From assembly GCF_002251085.2 (NCBI RefSeq), contig NZ_NOJZ02000013.1, positions 1 to 64,000 on the forward strand: 64,000 nt of DNA. Reading direction: 5' to 3'. The position numbers and the translations under genes were made by a program. Positions 1 to 8,916 of this stretch are shown one piece after another (the stretch's first letter is position 1; every line of letters starts with the position of its first letter). Under the pieces are notes generated by a model, which saw only the letters and a program-made list of their open reading frames with translations, had not been told where the DNA came from and made no database searches. The stretch comes from Romboutsia maritimum. GTDB taxonomy: Bacteria; Bacillota; Clostridia; Peptostreptococcales; Peptostreptococcaceae.

Positions 1-238
1 ATGCCATCATTCTATCATAGTTATTAACATCTGTTAAATCTGCATTATCTAATAAGTCTATAGCTATTCTCATTTCTTCTATTGCATATACTAATTCTTG
101 ATTATACTCTTGTTTTTGACTAACTTCTGATTTAGATTCATTTTCATTTGCATATATATTTGTTGGAACTACCGTACTAAACATTAAAGCTGATGCCATA
201 GCACTTCCTACTAATTTAGCCATTTTATTCTTAATCAT
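1..238 (-). CDS. Secreted protein, N-terminal part only (runs off the window)
   Basis: Reading leftward from an ATG at 238, 79 codons stay open to the window edge, so only the N-terminus is seen. The first 30 or so residues are a classical signal peptide: a Lys-containing start, a hydrophobic Ala/Met/Val core, then a likely cleavage after IYA-N at about residues 29-31. The mature part begins with a Glu/Ser/Lys-rich stretch, then a helical, acidic segment. An AGGGGG ribosome site lies about 11 bases before the chosen ATG; an in-frame ATG at codon 6 would lose the positive N-region and is less well spaced. I do not recognise the family. It is probably exported to the cell wall or medium. Confidence 0.7.
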   Translation of the reverse strand, partial: MIKNKMAKLVGSAMASALMFSTVVPTNIYANENESKSEVSQKQEYNQELVYAIEEMRIAIDLLDNADLTDVNNYDRMMA

Positions 239-420
239 TCTTATTTATACCCCCTAATTTTATAATATAAATTTTATGCCTAATTTCAATATACTGAAAT
301 ATATGAATCAATTGATAAATTTACTCCCTATATCATTCTAGCATTTAATATAATATTTAGAACCATACCGAAGTATAGTTATTAGGTATAATTTTTTATT
401 ATACTTTAGGTCCGTTGCAA

Positions 421-478
421 AAAAATAAAAATAGAACTATCTCAAAATTCCATTTTAAGTAGTTCTATTTTTATTTTT
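421..478 (-). terminator. Rho-independent terminator of the polA operon
   Basis: A long A/T-flanked hairpin whose arms read AATAGAACTA and TAGTTCTATT, with a T-rich run on the minus-strand side. It lies just beyond the stop of the peptide-binding lipoprotein gene, closing the leftward polA operon. Confidence 0.8.
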
Positions 479-485
479 AACTTTT

Positions 486-2111
486 TTATTCATTTTTTAT
501 ATTTAAATTTGCTATTCCATCATATACATCAAAATCATTTGGTGTAATTTTACCATCTAACCTTCTATTTTTCACAATATAATCATCTTTAATCACTAAG
601 CTTATAAATGCTGCATTATCTCTAACATATTTTTGTATAGATTTATAGATTTCTTGTTTATTACTCTGTGATGTTGATTTAGTCAATGATGTCATATAAT
701 TAGTTAGTTTTTCATCATTATATCCACTATTCTCTATTATCTGACTTGCATCTGGTATTAAGGATAATTCCCATCCTACACATGCTAAATCATAATCTTT
801 AGAACTAAGTGCTTTATCCATTTCTTTATCGTCTAATTCTTGTACTGTTGATTTTATACCTATTTCTTTTAAATTCTCACAAATTATGTACGCTGATTTT
901 ATTCTCTCATTATTATTTTTATTTACTATTATTTTTAAGTTCAAATCTAAAATCATTTTTTTAATCGTTTCTTTTTGATTATCTATTTTTTCATTTGAAC
1001 TACTATTAGAACTTGATGAATTTTTATTTACTTTTTTTACTTCTTCACTACTTGATAAATTTACTTTTTCAAGATATTTTTTAGCTTGTTCTTTATTATA
1101 TTCTAAAGGTTTAATGCTCTTATCATAATATTTAGAGTTTGAGTTAAGAGGAAAATTAACTAAAGTTGCTTTATCCATATAGCCTTCTTCTTGTATCTTT
1201 TGTTTATTTATGGAATGTGCAATAGCTTTCCTAAAGTTAACATCTTTTAAAAATTTATTATTATAATTAAATATTAAATACTCATATTCTCTTCCTTCAT
1301 AATTAGTTATATTAAATTCTTTTTCATAAAATTTACTTAAATCATCAAGTGATACATTCGCTAAATCACTTTCTAAAGCCATTACTAAAGAAACTTGAGA
1401 TTCTTCATCTGGAACTACGCCAACCTGTATATCTTTAATATTTTCAGGTAATTGATCATAGTAATCCTTATTTACTTCTAGTATAATCCCTTTTCTTTCT
1501 TCATATTTTGCTATTTTGTAAGGTCCATTACCCACTAAATTTTTTTTGTACTCTGTAATATCTTTTTCAGCAAATGAATTCAATTGATTTTTACACACTA
1601 TAGGAAAAATTAAAGTATCAATTGAAAACGCATATGCATCTTTAAACTTTAAATTTACTTCATTAGTACCATTTACTGATACTGAAGATATATTTTGAGT
1701 AAATACGTTATATGGACTATCTGAATTTTTTTGTATTAAACCTATAGTATATTCTACATCGCTAGCTGTAACACTTGTCCCATCGTGCCATTTTGCATCT
1801 TTAAGTTTAAGATTAACACTCATTCCATCTGAAGATACATTATACTTTTCTACTAATTGAGGTACTACATCATAATTTTCATCTATAGTAAATAAACCAT
1901 CATAAATTAAATTTGTAACATACCCAACTGATTTATCCTTGTTTAATATAGGATTAATAGTCTTAGGTTTTACCATAGTTAAATGTATAAGTTCTGAGTT
2001 TATAGCGCTTTGAGCTACTTGATCAGACGTACTAGTTTTTTGATTAATATTACATCCCGTCACTATAAGAGATATAGTTAGAATCATAGTTAAAACTTTC
2101 ATACTTTTCAT
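486..2111 (-). CDS. Peptide/oligopeptide ABC transporter substrate-binding lipoprotein (SBP family 5)
   Basis: A 541-residue extracytoplasmic solute-binding protein of the OppA/DppA class, expected to capture peptides or similar ligands outside the membrane. The N-terminus is a lipoprotein signal with lipobox LIVTGC (Cys about residue 20). The family 5 core is visible: NPILNKDKS near the start, then YDGLFTIDENYDVVPQLVEKY and the diagnostic LKDAKWHDGTSVTASDV. A Ser/Asn-rich low-complexity stretch occurs around residues 355-380. Its ATG overlaps the previous gene's stop by one base (TAATG), so it is translationally coupled to the lytic transglycosylase. No permease or ATPase genes are nearby, so it either serves a distant transporter or acts as a stand-alone sensor lipoprotein. 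Substrate unknown. Confidence 0.88.
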   Translation of the reverse strand: MKSMKVLTMILTISLIVTGCNINQKTSTSDQVAQSAINSELIHLTMVKPKTINPILNKDKSVGYVTNLIYDGLFTIDENYDVVPQLVEKYNVSSDGMSVNLKLKDAKWHDGTSVTASDVEYTIGLIQKNSDSPYNVFTQNISSVSVNGTNEVNLKFKDAYAFSIDTLIFPIVCKNQLNSFAEKDITEYKKNLVGNGPYKIAKYEERKGIILEVNKDYYDQLPENIKDIQVGVVPDEESQVSLVMALESDLANVSLDDLSKFYEKEFNITNYEGREYEYLIFNYNNKFLKDVNFRKAIAHSINKQKIQEEGYMDKATLVNFPLNSNSKYYDKSIKPLEYNKEQAKKYLEKVNLSSSEEVKKVNKNSSSSNSSSNEKIDNQKETIKKMILDLNLKIIVNKNNNERIKSAYIICENLKEIGIKSTVQELDDKEMDKALSSKDYDLACVGWELSLIPDASQIIENSGYNDEKLTNYMTSLTKSTSQSNKQEIYKSIQKYVRDNAAFISLVIKDDYIVKNRRLDGKITPNDFDVYDGIANLNIKNE

Positions 2112-2665
2112 TAGTTTGTTCCTTCCTTGCCATATATCTTATTATACTTTTCATAGTTATTTCTAACTTTTTCTACATATGAAGATGTCTCTTGAAATGG
2201 AATACTATCTAGATTTTTTCCATCTTTGCTGTAGCTGTGATTTTCAAGCCATTTTCTAACATTGCCTGATCCTCCATTATAAGCTGCTATGACTAAATCT
2301 AGCCTTCCAAATTCTTTGTACAACTTATTTAAATACCAACATCCAATTTGTATGTTAGCCTCAGGATTAAAAACATCCACTTCTCTTAATTGTAACTCTT
2401 CTATTGCCCAATCTCTAGTTATATCACTTATTTGCATTAAACCTTTAGCCCCTCTATGAGAAACTGCAGCCTTATCGAACTTACTCTCAGCTTTCATTAC
2501 ACTATATACTATGTTTTCTTCTAATTTAAATTCTTTAGCATATTTTTCTACGTATATAGAATATTTTTTAGGATACATTAATTTTTGTATAGCTTTACTT
2601 TCCACAAATAAAGTACCAAATAAGATTATAAAAATAGATAGAATTAACACTTTTTTCTTATTCAC
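2111..2665 (-). CDS. Membrane-anchored lytic transglycosylase (SLT domain)
   Basis: A 184-residue cell-wall enzyme that should cleave peptidoglycan glycan strands to 1,6-anhydro ends. Residues 5-21 form an uncleaved signal anchor. The rest is one Slt70/MltE-type domain, with the catalytic Glu in VMKAES (E60), the GLMQI motif at about 75-79 and AYNGG at about 128-132. The start is GTG at 2665, seven bases after AAGGAG, and it overlaps the end of coaE by 8 bases. This polA-coaE-SLT order fits the housekeeping arrangement in related clostridia as I remember it (B. subtilis has YtaF/YjbJ-like equivalents elsewhere). It may act in growth or spore cortex remodelling; the sequence does not decide. 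Confidence 0.9.
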   Translation of the reverse strand: MNKKKVLILSIFIILFGTLFVESKAIQKLMYPKKYSIYVEKYAKEFKLEENIVYSVMKAESKFDKAAVSHRGAKGLMQISDITRDWAIEELQLREVDVFNPEANIQIGCWYLNKLYKEFGRLDLVIAAYNGGSGNVRKWLENHSYSKDGKNLDSIPFQETSSYVEKVRNNYEKYNKIYGKEGTN

Positions 2666-3260
2666 ACCAATTCTCCTTCATATACTTTATAAATTCATCT
2701 GCTTTTTTCTGTAACTGCATTAGTGTCCCCGAATTATCTATTATATAATCTCCATATTTAGATTTTTCCCTTTGACTTATCTGTGAATTAATTCTGCTTA
2801 AAGCATCTTGTTTACTACAATTATCTCTAAGCTGAATTCTGTTAATTTGTACTTCTTCATCACAAACAACTACTATAAGTTTGTCTAAAATCTCTAAATA
2901 TCCACCTTCTACTAACAAAGCTGCATCTATTAATACTATATTTTCACCTTGTAACTTTATATTTTCTACTTCATTTAATATTTTTGCTCTTATTCTTGGA
3001 TGAGTTAAACTATTTAATTGTATAAGTTTATTATTATCATTAAATACAATTCTTCCTAAAGCCTTTCTATTTAATGTATTATCTGAATTTTTTATCTCTT
3101 CACCAAAATATTTAAATACATCCTCTAAAACTCTCTTATCATCAAAAATTTGTCTAGATATAATGTCTGCATCAATTATATGTATCCCATTTTTTTTAAA
3201 TATATTAGACAGGCTGCTTTTGCCACAGCCTATATTTCCTGTAAGACCTAATACTAACAC
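2658..3260 (-). CDS. coaE: Dephospho-CoA kinase
   Basis: A 200-residue P-loop kinase for the last step of coenzyme A synthesis: ATP-dependent phosphorylation of the ribose 3'-OH of dephospho-CoA. The P-loop GLTGNIGCGKSS is at residues 5-16, followed by the family signature IDADIISRQI at about 29-38 and the lid/acceptor region SKQDALSRINSQIS near 149-162. The length is typical. Translation starts at GTG 3260 with AGGTGA four bases upstream, eight bases after the polA stop. The polA-coaE pairing is common in Firmicutes and supports the call. Confidence 0.95.
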   Translation of the reverse strand: MLVLGLTGNIGCGKSSLSNIFKKNGIHIIDADIISRQIFDDKRVLEDVFKYFGEEIKNSDNTLNRKALGRIVFNDNNKLIQLNSLTHPRIRAKILNEVENIKLQGENIVLIDAALLVEGGYLEILDKLIVVVCDEEVQINRIQLRDNCSKQDALSRINSQISQREKSKYGDYIIDNSGTLMQLQKKADEFIKYMKENWCE

Positions 3261-3268
3261 AAAATCAC

Positions 3269-5923
3269 CTACTTTGTTTCATACCAAGAATCACCTACAT
3301 TCAAGTCTACATCTAAATGAACGTCCATACTAACTGCATTTTCCATCTCTTCTTTTACTATCTTTTTAACTATGTCGATTTCTTCCTCTACAGCTTCTAC
3401 TATCAACTCATCGTGAACTTGAAGTATAAGTTTTGATTTTAAATCATTCTCTTCTAATTTTTTATATACATTTACCATTGCTATTTTTATAATATCTGCT
3501 GCACTTCCTTGTATAGGCGCATTCATCGCAAATCTTTTTCCTCTATTTCTTTCCATAAAGTTACTTGATTTTATCTCTGGTATATATCTTCTTCTATTAG
3601 CTAGCGTTGTTACATATCCATCTTTACTTGCATTTTCTATAGTCGTATCCATAAATTCTTTTATTTTACTATATTTAGAAAAATAACTATCTATATACTC
3701 TTTAGCTTGTTTTACTGAAATATTTAAATCATCCGCTAAGCCAAAATCACTTTTTCCATAAACAATACCAAAGTTAACTGCCTTTGCTGCACCCCTTAAT
3801 TCACTAGTTACATTTTCTATTTCAACATCAAACACTTGAGATGCAGTTTTTGTATGTATATCTTCATTATGTTTAAATGCATCTATCATATTTTCATCAC
3901 CACTCATATGAGCTAAAACTCTAAGCTCCACTTGAGAATAATCAGCATCCACCAATTTACATTTATCATCAGAGATAAATACTTTTCTTATATTTCTTCC
4001 TAATTCTAATCTTACTGGTATATTTTGAAGATTTGGCTCAGTTGAAGAAATCCTTCCTGTTGTAGTTATAGTTTGATTAAATGATGAATGAATTCTATTA
4101 CTTATTGGATTTATTATTGATAACATACCATCAACATACGTAGAATTCAATTTTACAATTTGTCTATACTCAGTAATTTTATCTATTATCGGGTGCTTAT
4201 CTCTTAGCTTATCTAGTACCTCAGCATTAGTTGAATAACCAGTTTTCGTCTTTTTAATTACTGGAAGTTCTAATCTTTCAAATAATATTACACCTAATTG
4301 TTTTGGTGAATTTATGTTAAATGGCTCTCCTGATAATTCATATATTTCTTTTTCTAAAGTTAATATTTTTTCTTTAAATTGAGCACCTAATTCATTTAAT
4401 TTCTCTATATCTACTTTTACACCCTCATACTCCATTTCTCCAAGAACTTCTACTAAAGGCATTTCAATATCATATAAAAGAGAATCCATATTAGTTTCTA
4501 TAATATTTTTTTCCATTCTTTCATAAACTGTAGCCACAACATTTATTACCTTACCTATATACTCTGACAGTTCTTCAAGTTCTAAATCTTCATATTTTTT
4601 AGCTTTTACACCTTTACCTAATAATTCTTCTTTAGATTTCATTTTTCTTGTTAAATATTTCATAGATATATCACTACATTCATAAGATGTTGATGAAGTT
4701 GAGTCTATTAAATATTCAGCTATAGTTATGTCAAATCTCATATTTTCTAATTTTATATCATAAGGTCTTAATGCTAAATAATCATCTTTTAAATTATATC
4801 CAATTTTCTCAACCTCATTACTTGAAAGTATAGTTTCTAATTTTAAAATTTCATCTTCGTTTATGTAATATATGTTCTTTCCATCTATACTTATGTACAT
4901 ATACATTATATTTTTTTCAAGTATATTTCCTTCTTTTTTAACAGTTTTTAATATTAACTTTTTCTGATTTTTTGATTCATTAATAAATTCTTGTATGTTT
5001 TCTAATTTACTAATATTTAATTCTATTTCTTCATTAACTATATTTCCTCCATCTAGTTCAACAAGTCTTGATAATAAACTTGTAAATCCTAGATTTCTAA
5101 AAGATTCTATAACTGCATCCTTGTCAAAATCTCCATATTCTAATTCTTCTAAGTTTATTTCTATAGGAACATCTCTAATAATTGTTGCTAGTCTTTTACT
5201 CATTACAGCTAACTCTTTATTTTCTTCAAGTTTTTTCTTAACACTACCTTTAAGGCTATCTATATTTTCTATTATATTTTCTATACTCGAGAATTCTTTT
5301 ATAAGTTTTATACCTGTTTTTTCTCCTATACCTGGCACTCCTGGTATATTATCAGATTTATCTCCCATTAATCCTTTTAAATCTATAAATTGAGTTGGGG
5401 TCATTTCATATTTTTCCATAACAGAATTAAAATCATATTCTTCTACTTCTCCAACACCCTTTTTAGTTATTAAAGTCGTTGTTTTATTAGAAGCAAGTTG
5501 TATAGCATCTTTATCTCCTGTAACTATATATACTTTATAATCATTTTCTTCTGCAATTTTAGAAACTGTACCTATTATATCATCAGCTTCAAATCCATCT
5601 ATTTCCAATCTATGTATATTAAATTTATCTAAAAGTTCTTTTAATGGTTCAAACTGAACTCCTAAATCATCTGGCATTTTTTTTCTACCAGCCTTATACT
5701 CTTTAAATTCTAGATGTCTAAATGTTGGTGCTTTTCTATCAAAAGCTACACTTATATGTGTTGGTTTATATATATCAATTATTTTGAATAGCATTGTTGT
5801 AAATCCATAAATAGCATTCGTCTTTAATCCTTCTTTATTATTCATTTCTGGTAATGCATAAAATGCTCTATTTATTATTGAATTTCCATCTATTATTATC
5901 AATCTTTTGTCCAAATCTATCAC
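3269..5923 (-). CDS. polA: DNA polymerase I
   Basis: An 884-residue family A polymerase for Okazaki fragment maturation and excision repair. Residues 1-290 are the 5'-nuclease/flap domain (IDGNSIINRAFYALP, GFEADDIIGT, LMGDKSDNIPGVPGIGEKT). Residues 300-480 have the 3'-5' exonuclease fold, but the exo I Asp-x-Glu is absent and exo III reads YIGKVINVV instead of a Tyr-x3-Asp motif, so proofreading is probably lost, as in Bacillus and Taq Pol I. The polymerase domain is intact: motif A DYSQVELR from 661, motif B RGAAKAVNFGIVYG from 710, motif C VHDE at 836-839. It is first in the polA-coaE-SLT-lipoprotein operon; the ribosome site TAGGAGTG precedes the ATG. Confidence 0.97.
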   Translation of the reverse strand: MIDLDKRLIIIDGNSIINRAFYALPEMNNKEGLKTNAIYGFTTMLFKIIDIYKPTHISVAFDRKAPTFRHLEFKEYKAGRKKMPDDLGVQFEPLKELLDKFNIHRLEIDGFEADDIIGTVSKIAEENDYKVYIVTGDKDAIQLASNKTTTLITKKGVGEVEEYDFNSVMEKYEMTPTQFIDLKGLMGDKSDNIPGVPGIGEKTGIKLIKEFSSIENIIENIDSLKGSVKKKLEENKELAVMSKRLATIIRDVPIEINLEELEYGDFDKDAVIESFRNLGFTSLLSRLVELDGGNIVNEEIELNISKLENIQEFINESKNQKKLILKTVKKEGNILEKNIMYMYISIDGKNIYYINEDEILKLETILSSNEVEKIGYNLKDDYLALRPYDIKLENMRFDITIAEYLIDSTSSTSYECSDISMKYLTRKMKSKEELLGKGVKAKKYEDLELEELSEYIGKVINVVATVYERMEKNIIETNMDSLLYDIEMPLVEVLGEMEYEGVKVDIEKLNELGAQFKEKILTLEKEIYELSGEPFNINSPKQLGVILFERLELPVIKKTKTGYSTNAEVLDKLRDKHPIIDKITEYRQIVKLNSTYVDGMLSIINPISNRIHSSFNQTITTTGRISSTEPNLQNIPVRLELGRNIRKVFISDDKCKLVDADYSQVELRVLAHMSGDENMIDAFKHNEDIHTKTASQVFDVEIENVTSELRGAAKAVNFGIVYGKSDFGLADDLNISVKQAKEYIDSYFSKYSKIKEFMDTTIENASKDGYVTTLANRRRYIPEIKSSNFMERNRGKRFAMNAPIQGSAADIIKIAMVNVYKKLEENDLKSKLILQVHDELIVEAVEEEIDIVKKIVKEEMENAVSMDVHLDVDLNVGDSWYETK

Positions 5924-6136
5924 TCCTAAGACTTCTCTATTTTTATATCATATATGTATTATATACAAATATGCTATTATTTAATATTACCACAATATTA
6001 ATAGGATATTAAGCTTAAATGTGTTGCTAATGATATATTTAACTGCTATAATGAATATTTTATATTCTGTCGTCATTTTTTAATGATAATATAAAAGCTT
6101 ACTTTCATAAATATTGTAGTTATTTTTGTAAATCAA

Positions 6137-6165
6137 TTGCAAATTTATAATTTATTTGATATAAT
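6137..6165 (+). promoter_or_regulatory. Sigma-A promoter of tRNA-Leu
   Basis: TTGCAA at 6137-6142, a 17-base spacer, and a perfect TATAAT at 6160-6165. Transcription would start near 6172, only about 5 bases before the mature tRNA 5' end. Confidence 0.85.
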
Positions 6166-6176
6166 TATACCGATAA

Positions 6177-6262
6177 GCCGGATTGGTGGAATGGCAGACG
6201 CGACGGACTCAAAATCCGTTGGTAGCAATACCGTATGGGTTCAAGTCCCATATCCGGCACCA
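6177..6262 (+). tRNA. tRNA-Leu (anticodon CAA)
   Basis: An 86-base class II tRNA. The acceptor arms GCCGGAT and ATCCGGC pair, followed by discriminator A and an encoded CCA (6260-6262). The anticodon loop is CTCAAAA on an ACGGA/TCCGT stem, so the anticodon is CAA and it reads UUG codons. A long variable arm (GGTAGCAATACC) and the T-loop GGTTCAAGTCC are present. It is a single tRNA with its own promoter and terminator. Confidence 0.97.
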
Positions 6263-6283
6263 ATAATAACTTTATATACTCAT

Positions 6284-6315
6284 AAAAATACTAATTTTTT
6301 AATTAGTATTTTTTT
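6284..6315 (+). terminator. Terminator of tRNA-Leu
   Basis: The hairpin AAAAATACTAATT / AATTAGTATTTTT ends in a T run on the plus strand, 22 bases after the tRNA CCA. Confidence 0.8.
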
Positions 6316-6320
6316 ATGCT

Positions 6321-6354
6321 AAAAAATCTAGCATGTATTTATGCTAGATTTTTT
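6321..6354. terminator. Bidirectional terminator between tRNA-Leu and the thioesterase gene
   Basis: The stem AAAAAATCTAGCAT / ATGCTAGATTTTTT has A/T runs on both sides. It can stop the tRNA transcript and also the convergent gene that ends at 6361. Confidence 0.8.
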
Positions 6355-6360
6355 CCACTA

Positions 6361-7134
6361 TTATCTTTTATTAATCTCTAAATTCACGTTATATTTAGTC
6401 CAATTACTTTCTAAAAATGCTACAACTTCTCCGTCTTTTAATATTTGATGTATCGCTATTAAATTTTCTTCTTCTTGTCTTATTTCTGTCTGAGCTTTTA
6501 CATCTGATCCATATGGAATTTCTATTTCATATTTAATTTTCAGATGAGATACTCTGTAATTTTTAATTATATCTATAGGCATAGTTTCCATTATCCAAGA
6601 TACATACTTAACATTTCCAACATGTGAGTTAATATCTATATCTATGTATCTAACATTAAAATTTTTTTCATAATCTATATTTTCTAACTTGCTTATTTTA
6701 AACTTAGTTCTAGAAACTCCACCTGTTTTAATATCTACTCCATAAGCTTCATAATACTCTTGTGGTATCATAATCGTTTTTCTTTTTATAGTATCAATTA
6801 AAAATGCTACTGTTTTTCCTTCAACTATAAGCTCATTTTTATCATTGTATACTTTAAAATTTCTTACAGCATAAAACTTTTTTATACTATCCACATATGT
6901 AACTATTTTTAATACATCTCTATATTTTGCATATTTATATACATTAATATTATAATCATAAAGTACCCATGTTTGATTATTATCTATTAAATCAAAAAAT
7001 GAAAAACCAAGATTATTTTCTTGACTCATTCCACAATCTGCCATAAAATCCATATATGAAGTTAAATGACATTCTTGTCTAGCATCAGCATCTCTATATG
7101 TTACTTCATATTTTTTTTCATATTTTTTTTTCAT
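6361..7134 (-). CDS. Acyl-ACP thioesterase (FAT family)
   Basis: A 257-residue double hot-dog enzyme that releases free fatty acids from acyl carrier protein in the cytosol. The N-terminal hot-dog contains TYRDADARQECHLTSYMDFM. The C-terminal domain has the plant FatA/FatB-type active-site strand DIDINSHVGNVKYVSW at residues 165-180, with Asn169 and His171 in the catalytic positions and Glu183 close by. The length matches bacterial members (about 240-260). It is monocistronic, has GGGGTGCAG before the ATG, and ends against the bidirectional terminator. A lone acyl carrier protein gene at 37842 is a possible partner, but nothing links them except chemistry. Confidence 0.88.
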   Translation of the reverse strand: MKKKYEKKYEVTYRDADARQECHLTSYMDFMADCGMSQENNLGFSFFDLIDNNQTWVLYDYNINVYKYAKYRDVLKIVTYVDSIKKFYAVRNFKVYNDKNELIVEGKTVAFLIDTIKRKTIMIPQEYYEAYGVDIKTGGVSRTKFKISKLENIDYEKNFNVRYIDIDINSHVGNVKYVSWIMETMPIDIIKNYRVSHLKIKYEIEIPYGSDVKAQTEIRQEEENLIAIHQILKDGEVVAFLESNWTKYNVNLEINKR

Positions 7135-7369
7135 ATCTGCACCCCTATTCTATAAAACATCCTCAATTTATCTCTAATAACACTCAATCTACCTATTTCA
7201 TATAAATTTAAATTATTGTGTTAAATGGTTATCTAATAAGTATACATTAATCAGATAGATTATTGTACTTTTATATTAAATTAATAAAAAAGATTAGAAA
7301 ACTAATTTTATAATTTCTTTATCACTATTTTCATGATTATATAAAGTTTAAGTTTACAAAAAATAAAAC

Positions 7370-7396
7370 AAAAAAAAAGAGCATTTATCATACTCT
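7370..7396 (-). terminator. Terminator downstream of the AgrC/AgrA-like pair
   Basis: On the minus strand, AGAGTAT / ATGCTCT (one G-U pair) is followed by a run of nine T. On the plus strand the wobble becomes a C-A mismatch, so it works leftward. It lies 174 bases past the kinase stop and would also end a transcript carrying the small ORF at 7447-7530. Confidence 0.75.
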
Positions 7397-7446
7397 AAAA
7401 AATTATATTAGTGTTATAAATTAAATTTTAATTTATAATAGAGTTT

Positions 7447-7530
7447 TTAAATTATATACTCTATTATAACTGTTGTTATTACAGTGATCTTAGGATTAAA
7501 TTTATGTTTTAAATCTACTAAATTAAACAT
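7447..7530 (-). CDS. Possible 27-residue peptide downstream of the sensor kinase
   Basis: A short ORF from ATG 7530 to TAA, with GAAGG six bases before the ATG, in the otherwise empty region between the kinase stop (7594) and its terminator. The peptide has a charged N-half (LKHKFNPK) and a hydrophobic, Thr/Val/Ile-rich C-half ending EYII. It has no Cys and none of the Cys-x-x-x-(Phe) pattern of AgrD, so it is not a standard autoinducer precursor. It could be a small membrane-active or signalling peptide for the neighbouring two-component system, or simply untranslated 3' RNA. Confidence 0.3.
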   Translation of the reverse strand: MFNLVDLKHKFNPKITVITTVIIEYII

Positions 7531-7593
7531 AACATACCTTCAGTTATATTTCAATAAATCTGCATAAGTAGCTATTATAATGGTATAACTGGC

Positions 7594-8916
7594 TTATTTT
7601 ATATTACATTTTATAGGAATCATTAATTTTAACATAAAATTATAATTAGTATACTCTATGTTTATTTCCCCATTATATTTTTTAATAATTCTTTCAATAC
7701 TAGAAATTCCCATTCCATGATAAAATTTATTATTTTTACTAGTTAGTATTTTATTTTCTTTTTTTATTATATTGTTTTCTTTAGAATTTTCTGCCTTTAA
7801 TATGAAAATTTGATTTAAGTAAGTTCCTCTTATATTGATTTGCCTATGTATATCTAATGTGTTTATTTTTTCGCAAGCTTCTATAGCATTATCTATTATA
7901 TTAGAAAATATACTACATGTATCCATCATATCTACAAAATGACACATTTTAAAATTTATATCAGCTATAAAATCTATATTCTTATCTTTACATATTTGTT
8001 CTTTTTCGCTAAGTATTATATCTAATATCATATTTCCTGTATTAAATGAATTTTTATGTTCATTTAATTCTTTATTTATATCTTTTATATATTCTTTTGC
8101 ATTTTTACTATTACACATCTCTTCTATGCACATCATATGATTCTTCATATCGTGATAAAGTTGTCTTATCCTAATATTACTCTCTTTCAAACTTTTATAA
8201 TGTTTATACTGGATATCCATTTTTTCTCTGATACATTTACTTTCATTTATTGCCTCTCTATCTTTTATAATTTTAGATAATATAAATATAATTGATACAT
8301 TTGATCCAAACAAGATTATTGGCATTAATAAAATAAACGGACTTTCTTTAAAATTACCCGTATTTAATTTCAAAAAATAATTACATACTAATGATATACT
8401 AAACACATTTGCTATAACAGGTATGCTCATGTATAGGATTTCTTTTTTAGAAATATTAATTTTTAGATTTCTGTACTTATAAATTAATATTAATACTATT
8501 AATAACGACTTTGATAATATCATACCCTCTAATCTATATTTTGTATTATGTAAAAGCAGTCCTGCATTTGGTAAGTCATTTACTTTTATAAGTATAGACA
8601 TACTAAGAACTTCTGCACCCATTAGAGTCATTATATATATAAGTACTATTAATATGCCCTTAGATAATTTTTCATTATAATTTAATTTATAAAAAATAAT
8701 TAAGTTTATTATATTTAAAAAAAGTCTAATGTTATGTTGGATATCAAATAGCAAAAAACTAATACTAATACACAAACTTATTATAAAATTAAAGTATATC
8801 TTTTTATTACTTAACTTTTTTTCACTCTCATCATCAAAAATTAATTTCATTAGAATATACTCTAAAATCGATACACTTGCATTTAAAATTTCCCAAAATA
8901 AGTTTCCTTGTATCAT
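7594..8916 (-). CDS. AgrC/VirS-like sensor histidine kinase (GHKL family)
   Basis: A 440-residue membrane sensor. Six or seven hydrophobic segments fill residues 1-215. A short coiled region then leads to the atypical H-box RQLYHDMKNHM (phospho-acceptor probably His255), the N-box IIDNAIEACE near 340 and the G-box HGMGISSIERIIKKYNG near 405. This is the architecture of peptide-sensing AgrC, VirS and ComD kinases. Its ATG overlaps the regulator's stop by four bases (ATGA), so the pair is co-translated, with the regulator first. No agrB or agrD homolog is adjacent, so the signal is unknown; the 27-codon ORF just downstream is the only local candidate. Confidence 0.87.
   Translation of the reverse strand: MIQGNLFWEILNASVSILEYILMKLIFDDESEKKLSNKKIYFNFIISLCISISFLLFDIQHNIRLFLNIINLIIFYKLNYNEKLSKGILIVLIYIMTLMGAEVLSMSILIKVNDLPNAGLLLHNTKYRLEGMILSKSLLIVLILIYKYRNLKINISKKEILYMSIPVIANVFSISLVCNYFLKLNTGNFKESPFILLMPIILFGSNVSIIFILSKIIKDREAINESKCIREKMDIQYKHYKSLKESNIRIRQLYHDMKNHMMCIEEMCNSKNAKEYIKDINKELNEHKNSFNTGNMILDIILSEKEQICKDKNIDFIADINFKMCHFVDMMDTCSIFSNIIDNAIEACEKINTLDIHRQINIRGTYLNQIFILKAENSKENNIIKKENKILTSKNNKFYHGMGISSIERIIKKYNGEINIEYTNYNFMLKLMIPIKCNIK

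Noticed and set aside
6137-6322. Plus-strand ORF across the tRNA
   Set aside because: It starts in the tRNA promoter and reads through the tRNA; no ribosome site.
7141-7593. agrD-type autoinducer gene
   Set aside because: No ORF with the Cys-containing ring pattern and acidic tail was found; only the Cys-free 27-codon ORF remains as a weak candidate.
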